DNA of 35,652 nt from an uncultured Bacteroidales bacterium (lineage in GTDB: Bacteria; Bacteroidota; Bacteroidia; Bacteroidales; Muribaculaceae), in NCBI GenBank assembly GCA_947175575.1, contig CAMWNG010000014.1:1-35652 (forward strand), written 5' to 3'. Position numbers and translations under genes: made by a program. Below the pieces are notes generated by a model. That model saw only the letters and a list, made by a program, of their open reading frames with translations, was not told the DNA's origin and ran no database searches. Of this stretch, positions 24,925-33,631 are shown in pieces (positions within the stretch are counted from its first letter, which is position 1; the number at the start of each line of letters is the position of its first letter).

Positions 24925-26133
24925 ATGAAAAGTCTTATCGCGATAGCGGCAACCTTTGCCTCATTAGCCGCCGGTGCCCAGACCCCGGCCGACTCCACCG
25001 CCACAGATTCCGTCCAAGGATTCATATTCACCGATGTCATTTCCGTTCCGGGCACATCTGTCAAGAATCAGCATCGCTCCGGCACTTGCTGGTGTTTCTC
25101 GGGAGCTTCTTTCGTGGAAAACGAGATACGCAAGAATGGCGGCGACTCGCTTGACCTTTCTGAGATGTTCGTAGTCCGCAAATGCTATGATGAAAAGGCC
25201 GACCGTTATGTGCGCATGTACGGCGAAACCGCCTTCAGCCCCGGCGGCTCTGTTATGGACGTACCCTATGTCATTGCCAAATACGGCATCGTGCCTGAGG
25301 ACGCTTATCCGGGCCTCAACTACGGTGAGGAAAACCACACTCACGGCGAATATCACGGTGCGCTCGAAGGTCTGGTGAAAAACGTGGTAAGCAAGCCCGA
25401 CCGTAAGATTACAACCGCATGGCGTCGCGCTTTCGACGGCATTCAGGATGCTTATCTGGGCGAAGAACCTCAGACATTCACCTCGGGCGGAAAGACCTAT
25501 ACACCCCGCTCCTATGCCGATGCCCTTCCCTTCGATGCCGACGACTATATTCTCGTCACCTCGTTCACTCATCATCCGTTCTACAAACCTTTTGTGCTCG
25601 AAGTGGCCGACAACTGGCTCTGGGCCGATTATCAGAACGTACCCCTGGACGAATTGAAGGCCATTGTTGACAACGCTCTCGAGAACGGTTATTCCGTGCT
25701 TTGGGCCGCTGATGTCAGCGAAGGCGGCTTCAAATGGACTGATGGCGTGGCTCTCATGCCCAAAGGCAAGGAGGAAGGAGACATGACCGGAACCGAACTG
25801 GCCCGTTGGGTGACCCTCAGCACGCGCGAACGTCAGGCTGAAAAATATGACTTCAAGGAACCGGTCCCTGAAATCGAAGTGACTCAGGAGCTCCGTCAGG
25901 AGATGTTCGACTCTCAGGAAACCACTGACGACCACGGAATGGTGATCGAGGGCACTGCCACCGATCAGAACGGCAACCGATACTATAAGGTCAAGAACTC
26001 ATGGGACACCAATCAGAAATACGGCGGCTATCTGTACGTGTCCGAGCCTTATTTCCTTGCAAAGACAGTTGACGTGATGGTGAACAAGAAGGCCGTTCCC
26101 AAAGACATCGCACGCAAGCTGGGCCTAAAATGA
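24925..26133 (+). CDS. Secreted C1 family cysteine aminopeptidase (bleomycin hydrolase/PepC-like)
   Basis: A 402-residue papain-fold peptidase of the C1B (PepC/bleomycin hydrolase) type. The oxyanion Gln49 and nucleophile Cys55 lie in NQHRSGTCWCFS, the catalytic His337 in DDHGMVIEG and Asn358 in KVKNSWDT. Cytosolic relatives form hexamers that trim peptides from the N-terminus; this copy has a clear signal peptide (about residues 1-18, AAGAQ), so it works in the periplasm or outside. It is about 40-50 residues shorter than cytosolic PepC. It leads a four-gene operon, with the YfcE-like gene starting seven bases after its stop. Confidence 0.92.
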   Translation: MKSLIAIAATFASLAAGAQTPADSTATDSVQGFIFTDVISVPGTSVKNQHRSGTCWCFSGASFVENEIRKNGGDSLDLSEMFVVRKCYDEKADRYVRMYGETAFSPGGSVMDVPYVIAKYGIVPEDAYPGLNYGEENHTHGEYHGALEGLVKNVVSKPDRKITTAWRRAFDGIQDAYLGEEPQTFTSGGKTYTPRSYADALPFDADDYILVTSFTHHPFYKPFVLEVADNWLWADYQNVPLDELKAIVDNALENGYSVLWAADVSEGGFKWTDGVALMPKGKEEGDMTGTELARWVTLSTRERQAEKYDFKEPVPEIEVTQELRQEMFDSQETTDDHGMVIEGTATDQNGNRYYKVKNSWDTNQKYGGYLYVSEPYFLAKTVDVMVNKKAVPKDIARKLGLK

Positions 26134-26140
26134 TCGCCTG

Positions 26141-26635
26141 ATGACTCAGATAGGGATTTTGTCGGACACCCACAGCTGCTGGGACGACCGTTTCGTCACG
26201 CATTTTGCCGGATGCGATGAAATCTGGCATGCAGGCGACATCGGATGCCTCGACACGCTCCGGCGGTTGCAGGCCATCGCGCCCGTCAGAGCCGTCAGAG
26301 GCAACATCGACCACGGCCCGCTGCTGCGCGAATGTCCCGAAATACAGTCGTTCCGGGTGGAGGACGTAGGGGTGTGGATGACTCACATCGGCGGCTACCC
26401 CGGACATTATGCCCCGGGCGTGCGACGCATGATGATCGACGCGCGTCCTAAGCTTATGATTGCCGGACACAGCCATATCCTGAAGGTGATGTACGACAAC
26501 GAACTCGACCTCCTGCACATCAATCCCGGAGCCGCGGGTTATCATGGCTGGCAGAAGCAGCGCACATTGCTGCGCCTGAAAATCGACGGACAGAATATTT
26601 CCGACCTTGAAGTAATTGAATTGGGAAAAGGATGA
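26141..26635 (+). CDS. YfcE/MJ0936-type metallophosphoesterase
   Basis: A 164-residue cytoplasmic calcineurin-like phosphodiesterase. Metal-binding residues are all present: Asp9 and His11 (LSDTH), Asp33 (HAGDIG), Asn55 (RGNID), His82 (THIGG), and His110 and His112 (AGHSH). Relatives hydrolyse phosphodiesters; the natural substrate is unknown. Length is normal. It follows the aminopeptidase by seven bases and overlaps the SPOR lipoprotein start by four bases. Confidence 0.92.
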   Translation: MTQIGILSDTHSCWDDRFVTHFAGCDEIWHAGDIGCLDTLRRLQAIAPVRAVRGNIDHGPLLRECPEIQSFRVEDVGVWMTHIGGYPGHYAPGVRRMMIDARPKLMIAGHSHILKVMYDNELDLLHINPGAAGYHGWQKQRTLLRLKIDGQNISDLEVIELGKG

Positions 26636-27135
26636 AAAAAATATTGGTAATCTTGATAGCGCTCACCGCGCTGGCGGCCTGCAAAACCTCTGAGGCCAAT
26701 TACCGCGCTGCATACGAACGCGCCGCGGGCGCCCGCGATGGAGCCGACCCGCTCGAAGGCACCATATACGGGGCATCGCGTCGCTACACCCCGCAGGCCA
26801 CCGTCACCCTGAACGGCGACACAGCTCTCGAGCGCACTATTCGTGTCAAAGTCACGGATGAGGGGGGCGGCATTCGCGAAAGTCTCAAGCCGTTCAGTGT
26901 TGTCGTAGGAGGCTTCAAACAGCTGTTCAACGCACGCTCGATGCGCGAACGTCTGGCCGACAACGGCTATTCCTCCGCATTCGTTGTCGAAACCGGCGAA
27001 CCATACTACTATATCATACTCTCCTCATATCCCAATCGTGCCGAAGCTATGTCAGCCCTGTCAGCAGCACGTGAAGCAACTCTGCCGGTGCCGATGAAAG
27101 GTGAGTATCCTTTTATCCTATACTGTCCGCGATGA
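26632..27135 (+). CDS. SPOR-domain lipoprotein
   Basis: A 167-residue lipoprotein: lipobox ALAAC with Cys17, a linker, then a SPOR domain at about residues 87-163 (FSVVVGGFKQLFNARSMRERL through YYYIILSSYPNRAEA). SPOR domains bind denuded glycan strands left by amidases and recruit proteins to division or remodelling sites. Its start overlaps the YfcE-like stop (ATGA), and its stop overlaps the next start, so it is translationally coupled on both sides. Two wall amidases elsewhere in the window could supply its ligand, which is inference. Confidence 0.9.
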   Translation: MKKILVILIALTALAACKTSEANYRAAYERAAGARDGADPLEGTIYGASRRYTPQATVTLNGDTALERTIRVKVTDEGGGIRESLKPFSVVVGGFKQLFNARSMRERLADNGYSSAFVVETGEPYYYIILSSYPNRAEAMSALSAAREATLPVPMKGEYPFILYCPR

Positions 27136-27602
27136 AGGATTCGTCCGGTGCGCTCCGGCTTCTAATACCCGCGGCGGTATGTATAACCGCGATATGTATA
27201 TGGCTTATCTGCTCAACCGAACCACAAGAAAAAGCCGCAAGCACGAAATACGAACTTGCCGCTGACTCGGTGCGCTCGATCTGCTCACGCGCTTCGAAGT
27301 TCATTGATGAGGCTCCGAATTCCGAATCTCACGCTGACATCCCCGGCGACCTATACATCGAGGCCAAAATTCTCATTGACAGTGCCCGGAGATTATGTCT
27401 GCGTAACGGCGTACCCCCTACTCTTCCTGACAGTCTCAATCGCCGGCTGTTACCCAAACTACATGCGGTGCGCACATCAATCATCGCCCGACTAAAAGTG
27501 GTGGAGGGAATCCCTGCCGCCGAAACGCCCCTGCGCACCCGCCTTACCGAAATCGACTCTGTAATCTCAGAAAATCAGAATTATCAAAGTCTTTATAGGT
27601 AG
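27132..27602 (+). CDS. Unknown protein with N-terminal membrane anchor
   Basis: A 156-residue protein with one membrane helix at about residues 10-28 and a soluble, helix-rich remainder (SVRSICSRASKFIDEA, ARRLCLRNGVPPTLPDSLNRRL) that should face the periplasm. I recognise no family. It overlaps the SPOR lipoprotein stop by four bases, making it the last gene of the operon, so a role at the envelope beside the SPOR protein is plausible. Its last 59 bases overlap the convergent gene at 27544-28086. Confidence 0.65.
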   Translation: MKDSSGALRLLIPAAVCITAICIWLICSTEPQEKAASTKYELAADSVRSICSRASKFIDEAPNSESHADIPGDLYIEAKILIDSARRLCLRNGVPPTLPDSLNRRLLPKLHAVRTSIIARLKVVEGIPAAETPLRTRLTEIDSVISENQNYQSLYR

Positions 27603-28086
27603 TTATAAAAATAATAGGACTACTCCACCAAAGATTATAAGGAACACAAACGGACTTGATACCATATCGAGAAAATTCAGGAAACTCTTGCCTGACAAAC
27701 GGCATGACCCCTGTCCTCAAATTCATTGCTTGACCGGGGGAAATGGTTCCTTTAGAGTTAAACGGGATTCCATTCAGCACTATCAACGGTTGGAGTCTGT
27801 TCAAATTAGTGATTTCCACAATACCGCTAAAATCAGAAAAGCCTGCCGTCTTACGCGCAACAATACTCTCAATCGAATGAGGATATACCCACCTCAACGC
27901 TTCATATGCATAAATAGCGGCACTATCGCCTTGCATCTGTTCTATCGTATAATTGAATATGGAATCGGTGAGTGCTACACCGTCCACCACCCAGAGAACA
28001 GGTTTTGATTCAACCTGATTTTCTGCGGAGTAAACGACTCTATAGAGTGACATTATCATTATAAAGGTGAGTATAAATACACGCAT
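27544..28086 (-). CDS. Secreted protein with two degenerate TonB-plug-like modules and no barrel
   Basis: A 180-residue exported protein (signal peptide about 1-20). Residues about 31-93 follow the order of a TonB receptor plug: LWVVDGVALTDS, then HSIESIVARK, then GIVEITN. Residues about 98-167 repeat the pattern loosely: LIVLNGIPFNS, then YGIKSVCV, then PIIFITTYKD. There is no room for a beta-barrel, so it cannot be a transporter by itself. A free plug-like protein could act as a surface or periplasmic binding partner or decoy. The gene lies in AT-richer sequence than its neighbours, has a full promoter at 28121-28150, and overlaps the opposite gene by 59 bases. Confidence 0.7.
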   Translation of the reverse strand: MRVFILTFIMIMSLYRVVYSAENQVESKPVLWVVDGVALTDSIFNYTIEQMQGDSAAIYAYEALRWVYPHSIESIVARKTAGFSDFSGIVEITNLNRLQPLIVLNGIPFNSKGTISPGQAMNLRTGVMPFVRQEFPEFSRYGIKSVCVPYNLWWSSPIIFITTYKDFDNSDFLRLQSRFR

Positions 28087-28120
28087 AATAATAAAAAAAT
28101 TAAAGGAATTTACGGTCTCA

Positions 28121-28150
28121 CAAAGTTAAGAAGAATTTTTCATAAAACAA
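28121..28150 (-). promoter_or_regulatory. Promoter of the plug-like gene
   Basis: Minus-strand TTG, 19 bases, TAACTTTG (plus CAAAGTTA 28121-28128, CAA 28148-28150), 34 bases before the ATG at 28086. Confidence 0.7.
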
Positions 28151-28231
28151 CTTTTCTGTTTTTGGCAAAGCATTTATCACGACCGTTCAATATTTTATTA
28201 GACTCGTCGGATATTATCGCATTTTTTTGCG

Positions 28232-28239
28232 TAACTTTG
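28232..28239 (+). promoter_or_regulatory. Promoter -7 box of the TamB-like gene
   Basis: TAACTTTG fits TAnnTTTG, 15 bases before the ATG at 28255, giving a short leader. Confidence 0.6.
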
Positions 28240-28254
28240 CGCGGTTAAAGTGTC

Positions 28255-31200
28255 ATGAAACTTCTACGTCAGGCCATTCGCTCGTTTTTTGTGACGGCTC
28301 TGCTGCTCGCAGTGGTGCTCCCGGCCGTGTTGTTTGTGGTTCTGTCCACCCCAATGGCTCAGAAAAAGGTGCGTATGCTGGCGATTGAACGATTGACCGA
28401 ACTTCTTGGTACGGAAGTGGCCATAGGCTATATAGATTACCATCCTTTCAATACGCTCGAAATAAGCGACATCACTGTAGCCGACCCCGCACGTCCGGGC
28501 ATAAACGCTCTGACCATAGGACGGGTTTCGGCGCGTTTTGAATTACTCCATTTCATCCGTACCGGTCGGCTTAATTTCGACTATGCCGTGCTGTTCGCGC
28601 CTCAGGTGCGGCTGTGGCGCGAGACTGAAGGCGCACCTCTCAACATACAGTCCATAATCGACCGATTTCAACCGTCCGACCCGAACAAGCCTCCGACACG
28701 CTTCAATCTGGCCATAAGCACACTGATTATCCGCCAGGGGCACGTAAGCTATACTGTAGCTGACGCGCCATTGACGCAGGGACAGTTCAACCCACGCCAT
28801 ATCGACATTGACCGCCTTTATCTGCACGCATATCTCCGCGAGGCCACTCAAGACGGCGGGGCGGTTGATCTTGAGGCTCTGTCGTTCACGGAAAGCGCAG
28901 GATTCCGACTTGAGAATCTGACGGCCAACGTGAGGGCCGATTCCACATCGCTGGCTATTGAAAATTTCCGTGTGGAACTGCCGGGGTCGCAGCTCGCTTT
29001 AACTCCGATTGACATTAAGACTGATGGCTTAAAAAACATCGGTACGGCTCTTCGTGATGCACGGTTACGCATCGCCACTGCCGAAACTGCTACCGTCAGC
29101 ACAGCAGACTTCTCATCCTTTGTTCCCCGGCTAAAGGACCTCGGACTCACCGCCGCGCTGGATTTTGATCTGAGAGGTACGGTTTCGCGTGCCGAATTAT
29201 ATAAGTTCAGCCTTTCAGTTCCGGAGGGTTTGGATCTTTCCCTCACCGGAAGCGTCGACCGGGTGATGTGTCCGGATTCTGTTTCGGGTGAAATTGAAAT
29301 TCGCAATCTTAGCGTCCGCCCGGGAATCGCGTCTCGGCTTTCGTCATTTACCGGTCAAAAATCGGCAGCTGCGGTCGAACGCATGCTTCCGATCACTTTG
29401 CATGGGCGCGCTGAAGGTTCATCGAAACGTCTGTGGGCGGCAATTAATATCGACGGAGCTCCGGGACACGTGGTGCTCGACGGCGACATCATATCTCATG
29501 ACAGATTCCGCACCTTCAAAGCCACGGCCGATGCGGACGTGCGGGAGTTGCATCTAAACACACTCGCAAACCGGGCCGATCCGGGTGTGCTGACCGGCTC
29601 TGTCACGGCCGAGGTAACTGCAAACGGAAAGGCTGTAACGGACGGTCACGTTCACATCGACATTTCCCGGGCCGAACTTCCCGGCCACATATTCAAGGAT
29701 ATCGACGCCACGGCTTCTATGACGCCTGACGGGATAACTGTCGAACTGCAATCCGCCGACCCGGACGCCGACATGAGCCTGTCAGGCAAAGGCGATTTGC
29801 AAGGACGGGAAAAATGGATAGCCGCGGAATGGGACATACGCCGTTTGCGCCCCGAAGTGCTCGGCAAAACGGTTCTTCGCCCCGGATTGGAATGTTCGGG
29901 CAGCGGAAAAGTGGACCTGAGGGGTTCGAACTTTGACAACATCAACGGTACACTTTTGCTGACCGACTGGATGTTGCGCGCCGGTGACGAATCTCTGCCA
30001 TTGCACTCGCTGACGGTTGATGCCGTAGCCGACGCATCGTCATACAGGAGCATCACGTTCAATTCCGATTATCTGAGCGGAACGCTCACCGGATGCTTTA
30101 CGCCAAGTTCGCTGATGCCTGAAATCACAGGCATGGCCGCCACGGTAAGTCCGGCATTGCTTGACGTTCCTGAAAGCGGCCCCGCTTCCGGGGATAATAT
30201 CTTCACCCTCGTTCTGACCACCGACAACTCAGAACCGCTGTGCCGTTTCCTGCATTTACCGATTCTGGCGGTCTACCCTGCTGAAATTCTTGCCGAAGTA
30301 AATTCATCGGAGGGAATCGCGTGGCTCACCGCCGACGCACCCTACCTTGTTCAAGGTGATAAGATAATAGAAAACACGCTGGTCAACGCCACCGTCAACT
30401 CAGCCGAAGGCCGCGGACTGCTCTACCTCACAACTCTCATGCCGACCAAAAAGGGTCCGATGACAGCCGTCGTAGGAGTGACGGGCACCTCCGACACATT
30501 CGACACACACATTGACTGGACGATCGACCGCCAGATTCCACTCAACGGCACCATTCCGCTGTCAACCACCCTGAGCCGCAACAAAGAGTCAGGCGATCTG
30601 TGTGTATCTACACGCCTGCGCGACGGTCAGATAAATTTCGGCGATGATGTATGGAATATCTCACCGGGAGCCATCGACTGGTGCGACCGGGTGCTCCGCA
30701 TCGACAATTTCGCACTCAAGGCCGGCGCACAGCAAATCGCTATAAACGGTTCGGCGTCCGAGACGGCAAACGATTCCCTCACGGTGAGTCTTGACAGTAT
30801 TCATCTCGTATCCATATTCGAGACTCTGGAAATCGACAACGCCCTCATAGGGGGCACCGCCACCGGTACTTTCACGGCGACAAACGCGCTGTCTCCGCTC
30901 CCGCAACTCTCCACCTCCGATCTGCATGTGGACAGCATATCATATAATTATTGTACAATAGGAAACGCGGACATCAAAGCCGGATGGGACAACGAGGCGA
31001 AAGCGTTCATGCTCGACGCCGACATCCGCAACTTCCAAGATCAGCCGTCGCACATTTTCGGTCACATCTTCCCCACCACAGAAAGTCTTGACCTGAATTT
31101 CGAGGCCACGCATGTGCCTGTCGGTTTCATGCAGCCGTTCATGGCCGCGTTCGCATCAGACATATCCGGATATGTTTCCGGCGAAGCAAGGCTCTTCGGC

Positions 31201-32730
31201 ACATTCAAGGACATCGACATGACAGGCGATGTCTATGCCGACTCGCTCCGGCTGCGCATCGACTTCACCAACACATATTACACGGCGAGCGACTCGATAC
31301 ACGTGCGTCCCGGTGTAATCCGCCTCGAGGACATTACCATACGCGATACCAGAGGCAATACCGCAAGCCTTAACGGCATCCTGACCCATCAGGCATTCCA
31401 CTATCCGGAGTTTGACTTCCATGTGACGGATGCACGCGATTTCCTATGCTACGACGTTACCGAAAAAATGAACCCCGACTGGTACGGCACAGTGTACGGC
31501 AACGGCGGAGCCACCGTGTCGGGCAAGCCGGGTGTGATCAACATAGGCGTGAACATGACCACCTGCCCGGGATCCACTTTTACTTTCGTGCTGAACGATC
31601 GTCTGGACGCCGAACAGTATTCTTTCATCACTTTCAATGACGCTACGGAATATTCGTCCGAAGAAATACTTCTCTCACAGGATGACACTCCCGAACTCGT
31701 CCAGGAAATCAGACGCAGACTGTCGGCGGGCGACGGCGACGCCGCATCAAACTATATAATGGATATCCGCGCCGACATCACTCCGCAGGCCCAGATCAAT
31801 CTGGTGATGGACCCCGTCGGGGGCGACTGTATCCGCGCCAACGGCACAGGCGATCTCCGCATGTATTACGACGCGCAAGAGAACGACCTCCGGATGTACG
31901 GAACCTACACCCTCGACCGTGGCAGCTATAACTTCACGCTTCAGGACATCATCATCAAGGACTTCACCATCAATCCCGGCAGCTCGATAGCGTTCCGGGG
32001 CGATCCATACTCGGCGACACTTGATCTCGAGGCCGTCTATCAGGTGAACGCGAACCTCTCGGACCTCGACGAGTCATTCGCACGCGACAAAGACCTCAAT
32101 CGTACGAATGTGCCGGTGCAGGCCGTCATGAAAGTGACCGGAGACATGCGCCAGCCTGACCTCGCATTCGATCTCGCGTTTCCGACTCTCGCTTCGGACA
32201 CCTACCGAAAAGTACGGTCAATCATATCCACCGACGACATGATGAACCGACAGATAATCTATCTGCTCGCGCTCAACCGCTTCTACACGCCGGAATATAT
32301 GGCTTCGACAACCAAGGGCAACGAACTGTTCTCCGTGGCGGCGGGCACCATCTCCAGCCAGCTGTCGTCGATGCTCGGCAAACTCAGCGAGCACTGGAGC
32401 ATCGCACCTAACCTGCGCAGCGACCGCGGCGACTTCTCCGACCTTGAGGTCGACCTCGCCCTATCAAGCCGCCTGCTGAACAACCGCCTGCTTTTCAACG
32501 GCAACTTCGGCTACCGTGACAAGAGTCTGAACACAAATCAGTTCATAGGCGACTTCGACCTGGAATATCTGCTGAATCCGAGCGGCATCTGGCGACTGAA
32601 GGCTTACAATCGTTACAACGACCAGAACTACTATCTGCGTTCGGCACCGACGACTCAGGGGGTGGGAATAATGTTCCGGCGCGACTTCGACTCTCTTTTC
32701 TCCAGAAAAAAATCGCAAGAAAAGAAATAG
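28255..32730 (+). CDS. tamB: TamB-like translocation/assembly module protein (DUF490)
   Basis: A 1491-residue AsmA/TamB-family envelope protein. An N-terminal membrane helix (about residues 11-31) anchors it in the inner membrane; the long middle is repetitive beta-strand sequence expected to form a hydrophobic groove across the periplasm. The C-terminal 400 residues carry the TamB/DUF490 domain, including GSYNFTLQDIIIKDF, NPGSSIAFRGDPYSATLDL and LDRGS-type strands, and it ends near KAYNRYNDQNYY. Such proteins move phospholipids to, or help assemble proteins in, the outer membrane. No tamA gene is visible next to it. The rubrerythrin gene follows after 63 bases. Confidence 0.9.
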   Translation: MKLLRQAIRSFFVTALLLAVVLPAVLFVVLSTPMAQKKVRMLAIERLTELLGTEVAIGYIDYHPFNTLEISDITVADPARPGINALTIGRVSARFELLHFIRTGRLNFDYAVLFAPQVRLWRETEGAPLNIQSIIDRFQPSDPNKPPTRFNLAISTLIIRQGHVSYTVADAPLTQGQFNPRHIDIDRLYLHAYLREATQDGGAVDLEALSFTESAGFRLENLTANVRADSTSLAIENFRVELPGSQLALTPIDIKTDGLKNIGTALRDARLRIATAETATVSTADFSSFVPRLKDLGLTAALDFDLRGTVSRAELYKFSLSVPEGLDLSLTGSVDRVMCPDSVSGEIEIRNLSVRPGIASRLSSFTGQKSAAAVERMLPITLHGRAEGSSKRLWAAINIDGAPGHVVLDGDIISHDRFRTFKATADADVRELHLNTLANRADPGVLTGSVTAEVTANGKAVTDGHVHIDISRAELPGHIFKDIDATASMTPDGITVELQSADPDADMSLSGKGDLQGREKWIAAEWDIRRLRPEVLGKTVLRPGLECSGSGKVDLRGSNFDNINGTLLLTDWMLRAGDESLPLHSLTVDAVADASSYRSITFNSDYLSGTLTGCFTPSSLMPEITGMAATVSPALLDVPESGPASGDNIFTLVLTTDNSEPLCRFLHLPILAVYPAEILAEVNSSEGIAWLTADAPYLVQGDKIIENTLVNATVNSAEGRGLLYLTTLMPTKKGPMTAVVGVTGTSDTFDTHIDWTIDRQIPLNGTIPLSTTLSRNKESGDLCVSTRLRDGQINFGDDVWNISPGAIDWCDRVLRIDNFALKAGAQQIAINGSASETANDSLTVSLDSIHLVSIFETLEIDNALIGGTATGTFTATNALSPLPQLSTSDLHVDSISYNYCTIGNADIKAGWDNEAKAFMLDADIRNFQDQPSHIFGHIFPTTESLDLNFEATHVPVGFMQPFMAAFASDISGYVSGEARLFGTFKDIDMTGDVYADSLRLRIDFTNTYYTASDSIHVRPGVIRLEDITIRDTRGNTASLNGILTHQAFHYPEFDFHVTDARDFLCYDVTEKMNPDWYGTVYGNGGATVSGKPGVINIGVNMTTCPGSTFTFVLNDRLDAEQYSFITFNDATEYSSEEILLSQDDTPELVQEIRRRLSAGDGDAASNYIMDIRADITPQAQINLVMDPVGGDCIRANGTGDLRMYYDAQENDLRMYGTYTLDRGSYNFTLQDIIIKDFTINPGSSIAFRGDPYSATLDLEAVYQVNANLSDLDESFARDKDLNRTNVPVQAVMKVTGDMRQPDLAFDLAFPTLASDTYRKVRSIISTDDMMNRQIIYLLALNRFYTPEYMASTTKGNELFSVAAGTISSQLSSMLGKLSEHWSIAPNLRSDRGDFSDLEVDLALSSRLLNNRLLFNGNFGYRDKSLNTNQFIGDFDLEYLLNPSGIWRLKAYNRYNDQNYYLRSAPTTQGVGIMFRRDFDSLFSRKKSQEKK

Positions 32731-32793
32731 AACGAACCATTTTCAAAAGCCGTTGTTATAATGTCATAAAACTAACTTATAAACACTACTGCA

Positions 32794-33381
32794 ATGGCTG
32801 AAACAAAAAGCATCAAAGGTACAAAAACCGAAGCTAATCTCGTAATCTCCTATCTCGCCGAAAGCGCGGCTTATACACGTTATACATATTATGCCCAGCA
32901 GGCCGACAAAGAAAACTATTATCCTATCGGTCAGATCTTCCGTGAAACAGCCGACAACGAACTGCACCACGGTAAAATATTCTTCAAATATCTTCAGGGC
33001 GGTTCAGTGACCGTACCCGTGACAGCCGACGCAGGTGTTATCGGCACCACAGCCGAGAACCTCCTCATCGCCGCCAACGAAGAACAGTCTGAAGGCGTCG
33101 ACCTCTACGAAGGTTTCGCCAAAGTGGCTGAAGAAGAAGGATTCGACGATATCGCCGCACACTTCCGCGCAATCGCTACAGTCGAAAAACGTCACGAAGC
33201 ACGTTTCCGTCATTATCTCCAGCAGGTAAACGACGGCACGGTTTGGAAACGCGATACCCCGATCAAATGGCAATGCCTCGTATGCGGATACATCTATGAA
33301 GGCACCACACCTCCCGATGTATGCCCGGCATGCAACCACCCCTACCAGCACTACATGGCTCTTGATTACGACAATCTCTAA
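32794..33381 (+). CDS. rbr: Rubrerythrin
   Basis: A 195-residue peroxide-scavenging diiron protein. The ferritin-like domain (about 1-145) shows the metal motifs SYLAESAAYTRY, FRETADNELHHGK, the central YEGFAKVAEEEGF and ATVEKRHEARFRHYL. The C-terminal rubredoxin domain has two CxxC knuckles (CLVCGYIYEG and CPACNHP) for one Fe(Cys)4 centre. It reduces hydrogen peroxide in the cytoplasm of anaerobes, fitting a gut anaerobe. No TAnnTTTG box is clear in the short 63-base upstream gap, so it may be read from the tamB transcript. Confidence 0.96.
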   Translation: MAETKSIKGTKTEANLVISYLAESAAYTRYTYYAQQADKENYYPIGQIFRETADNELHHGKIFFKYLQGGSVTVPVTADAGVIGTTAENLLIAANEEQSEGVDLYEGFAKVAEEEGFDDIAAHFRAIATVEKRHEARFRHYLQQVNDGTVWKRDTPIKWQCLVCGYIYEGTTPPDVCPACNHPYQHYMALDYDNL

Positions 33382-33388
33382 AAAACTA

Positions 33389-33449
33389 CCGATACAGACA
33401 TTCGGGGCGATATACATGATGCGTATATCGCCCCGAATGTCTGTATCGG
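33389..33449. terminator. 27-base-pair perfect hairpin after rubrerythrin
   Basis: Arms 33389-33415 and 33423-33449 are exactly complementary over 27 bases around a seven-base loop ATGATGC, without mismatch or wobble. It starts seven bases after the rubrerythrin stop. It probably ends the transcript, but there is no T run on its plus-strand side; an A run lies just before it instead. Its length is beyond an ordinary terminator. The remainder of 33450-33631 holds only the next promoter. Confidence 0.75.
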
Positions 33450-33575
33450 CGTGAAGCCGCTGACAATCAGTCGATTCCGGGAGAAGATTCCACATATGCG
33501 CAGGGAGAGTGGAGCAAGGCGGATTTTTTTGGAAAAATAATTGGCGAAAAATTTCCGTAATTCAAATTTTGGGGT

Positions 33576-33583
33576 TAAATTTG
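33576..33583 (+). promoter_or_regulatory. Promoter -7 box of the biotin carboxyltransferase
   Basis: TAAATTTG fits TAnnTTTG, 48 bases before the ATG at 33632. No clear upstream TTG box at standard spacing. Confidence 0.55.
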
Positions 33584-33631
33584 CGGAGTGATAATTACTA
33601 TTTTTGTTACCCTGATCCAAACGTAAATATT

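Noticed and set aside
24964-25935. 323-residue minus-strand frame inside the aminopeptidase gene
   Set aside because: It is a mirror frame of a clear C1 peptidase; the sequence shows no domain and no promoter.
33509-33631. Upstream extension of the carboxyltransferase start
   Set aside because: The added residues lie across the promoter box and do not match the family, whose N-terminus begins at the ATG at 33632.
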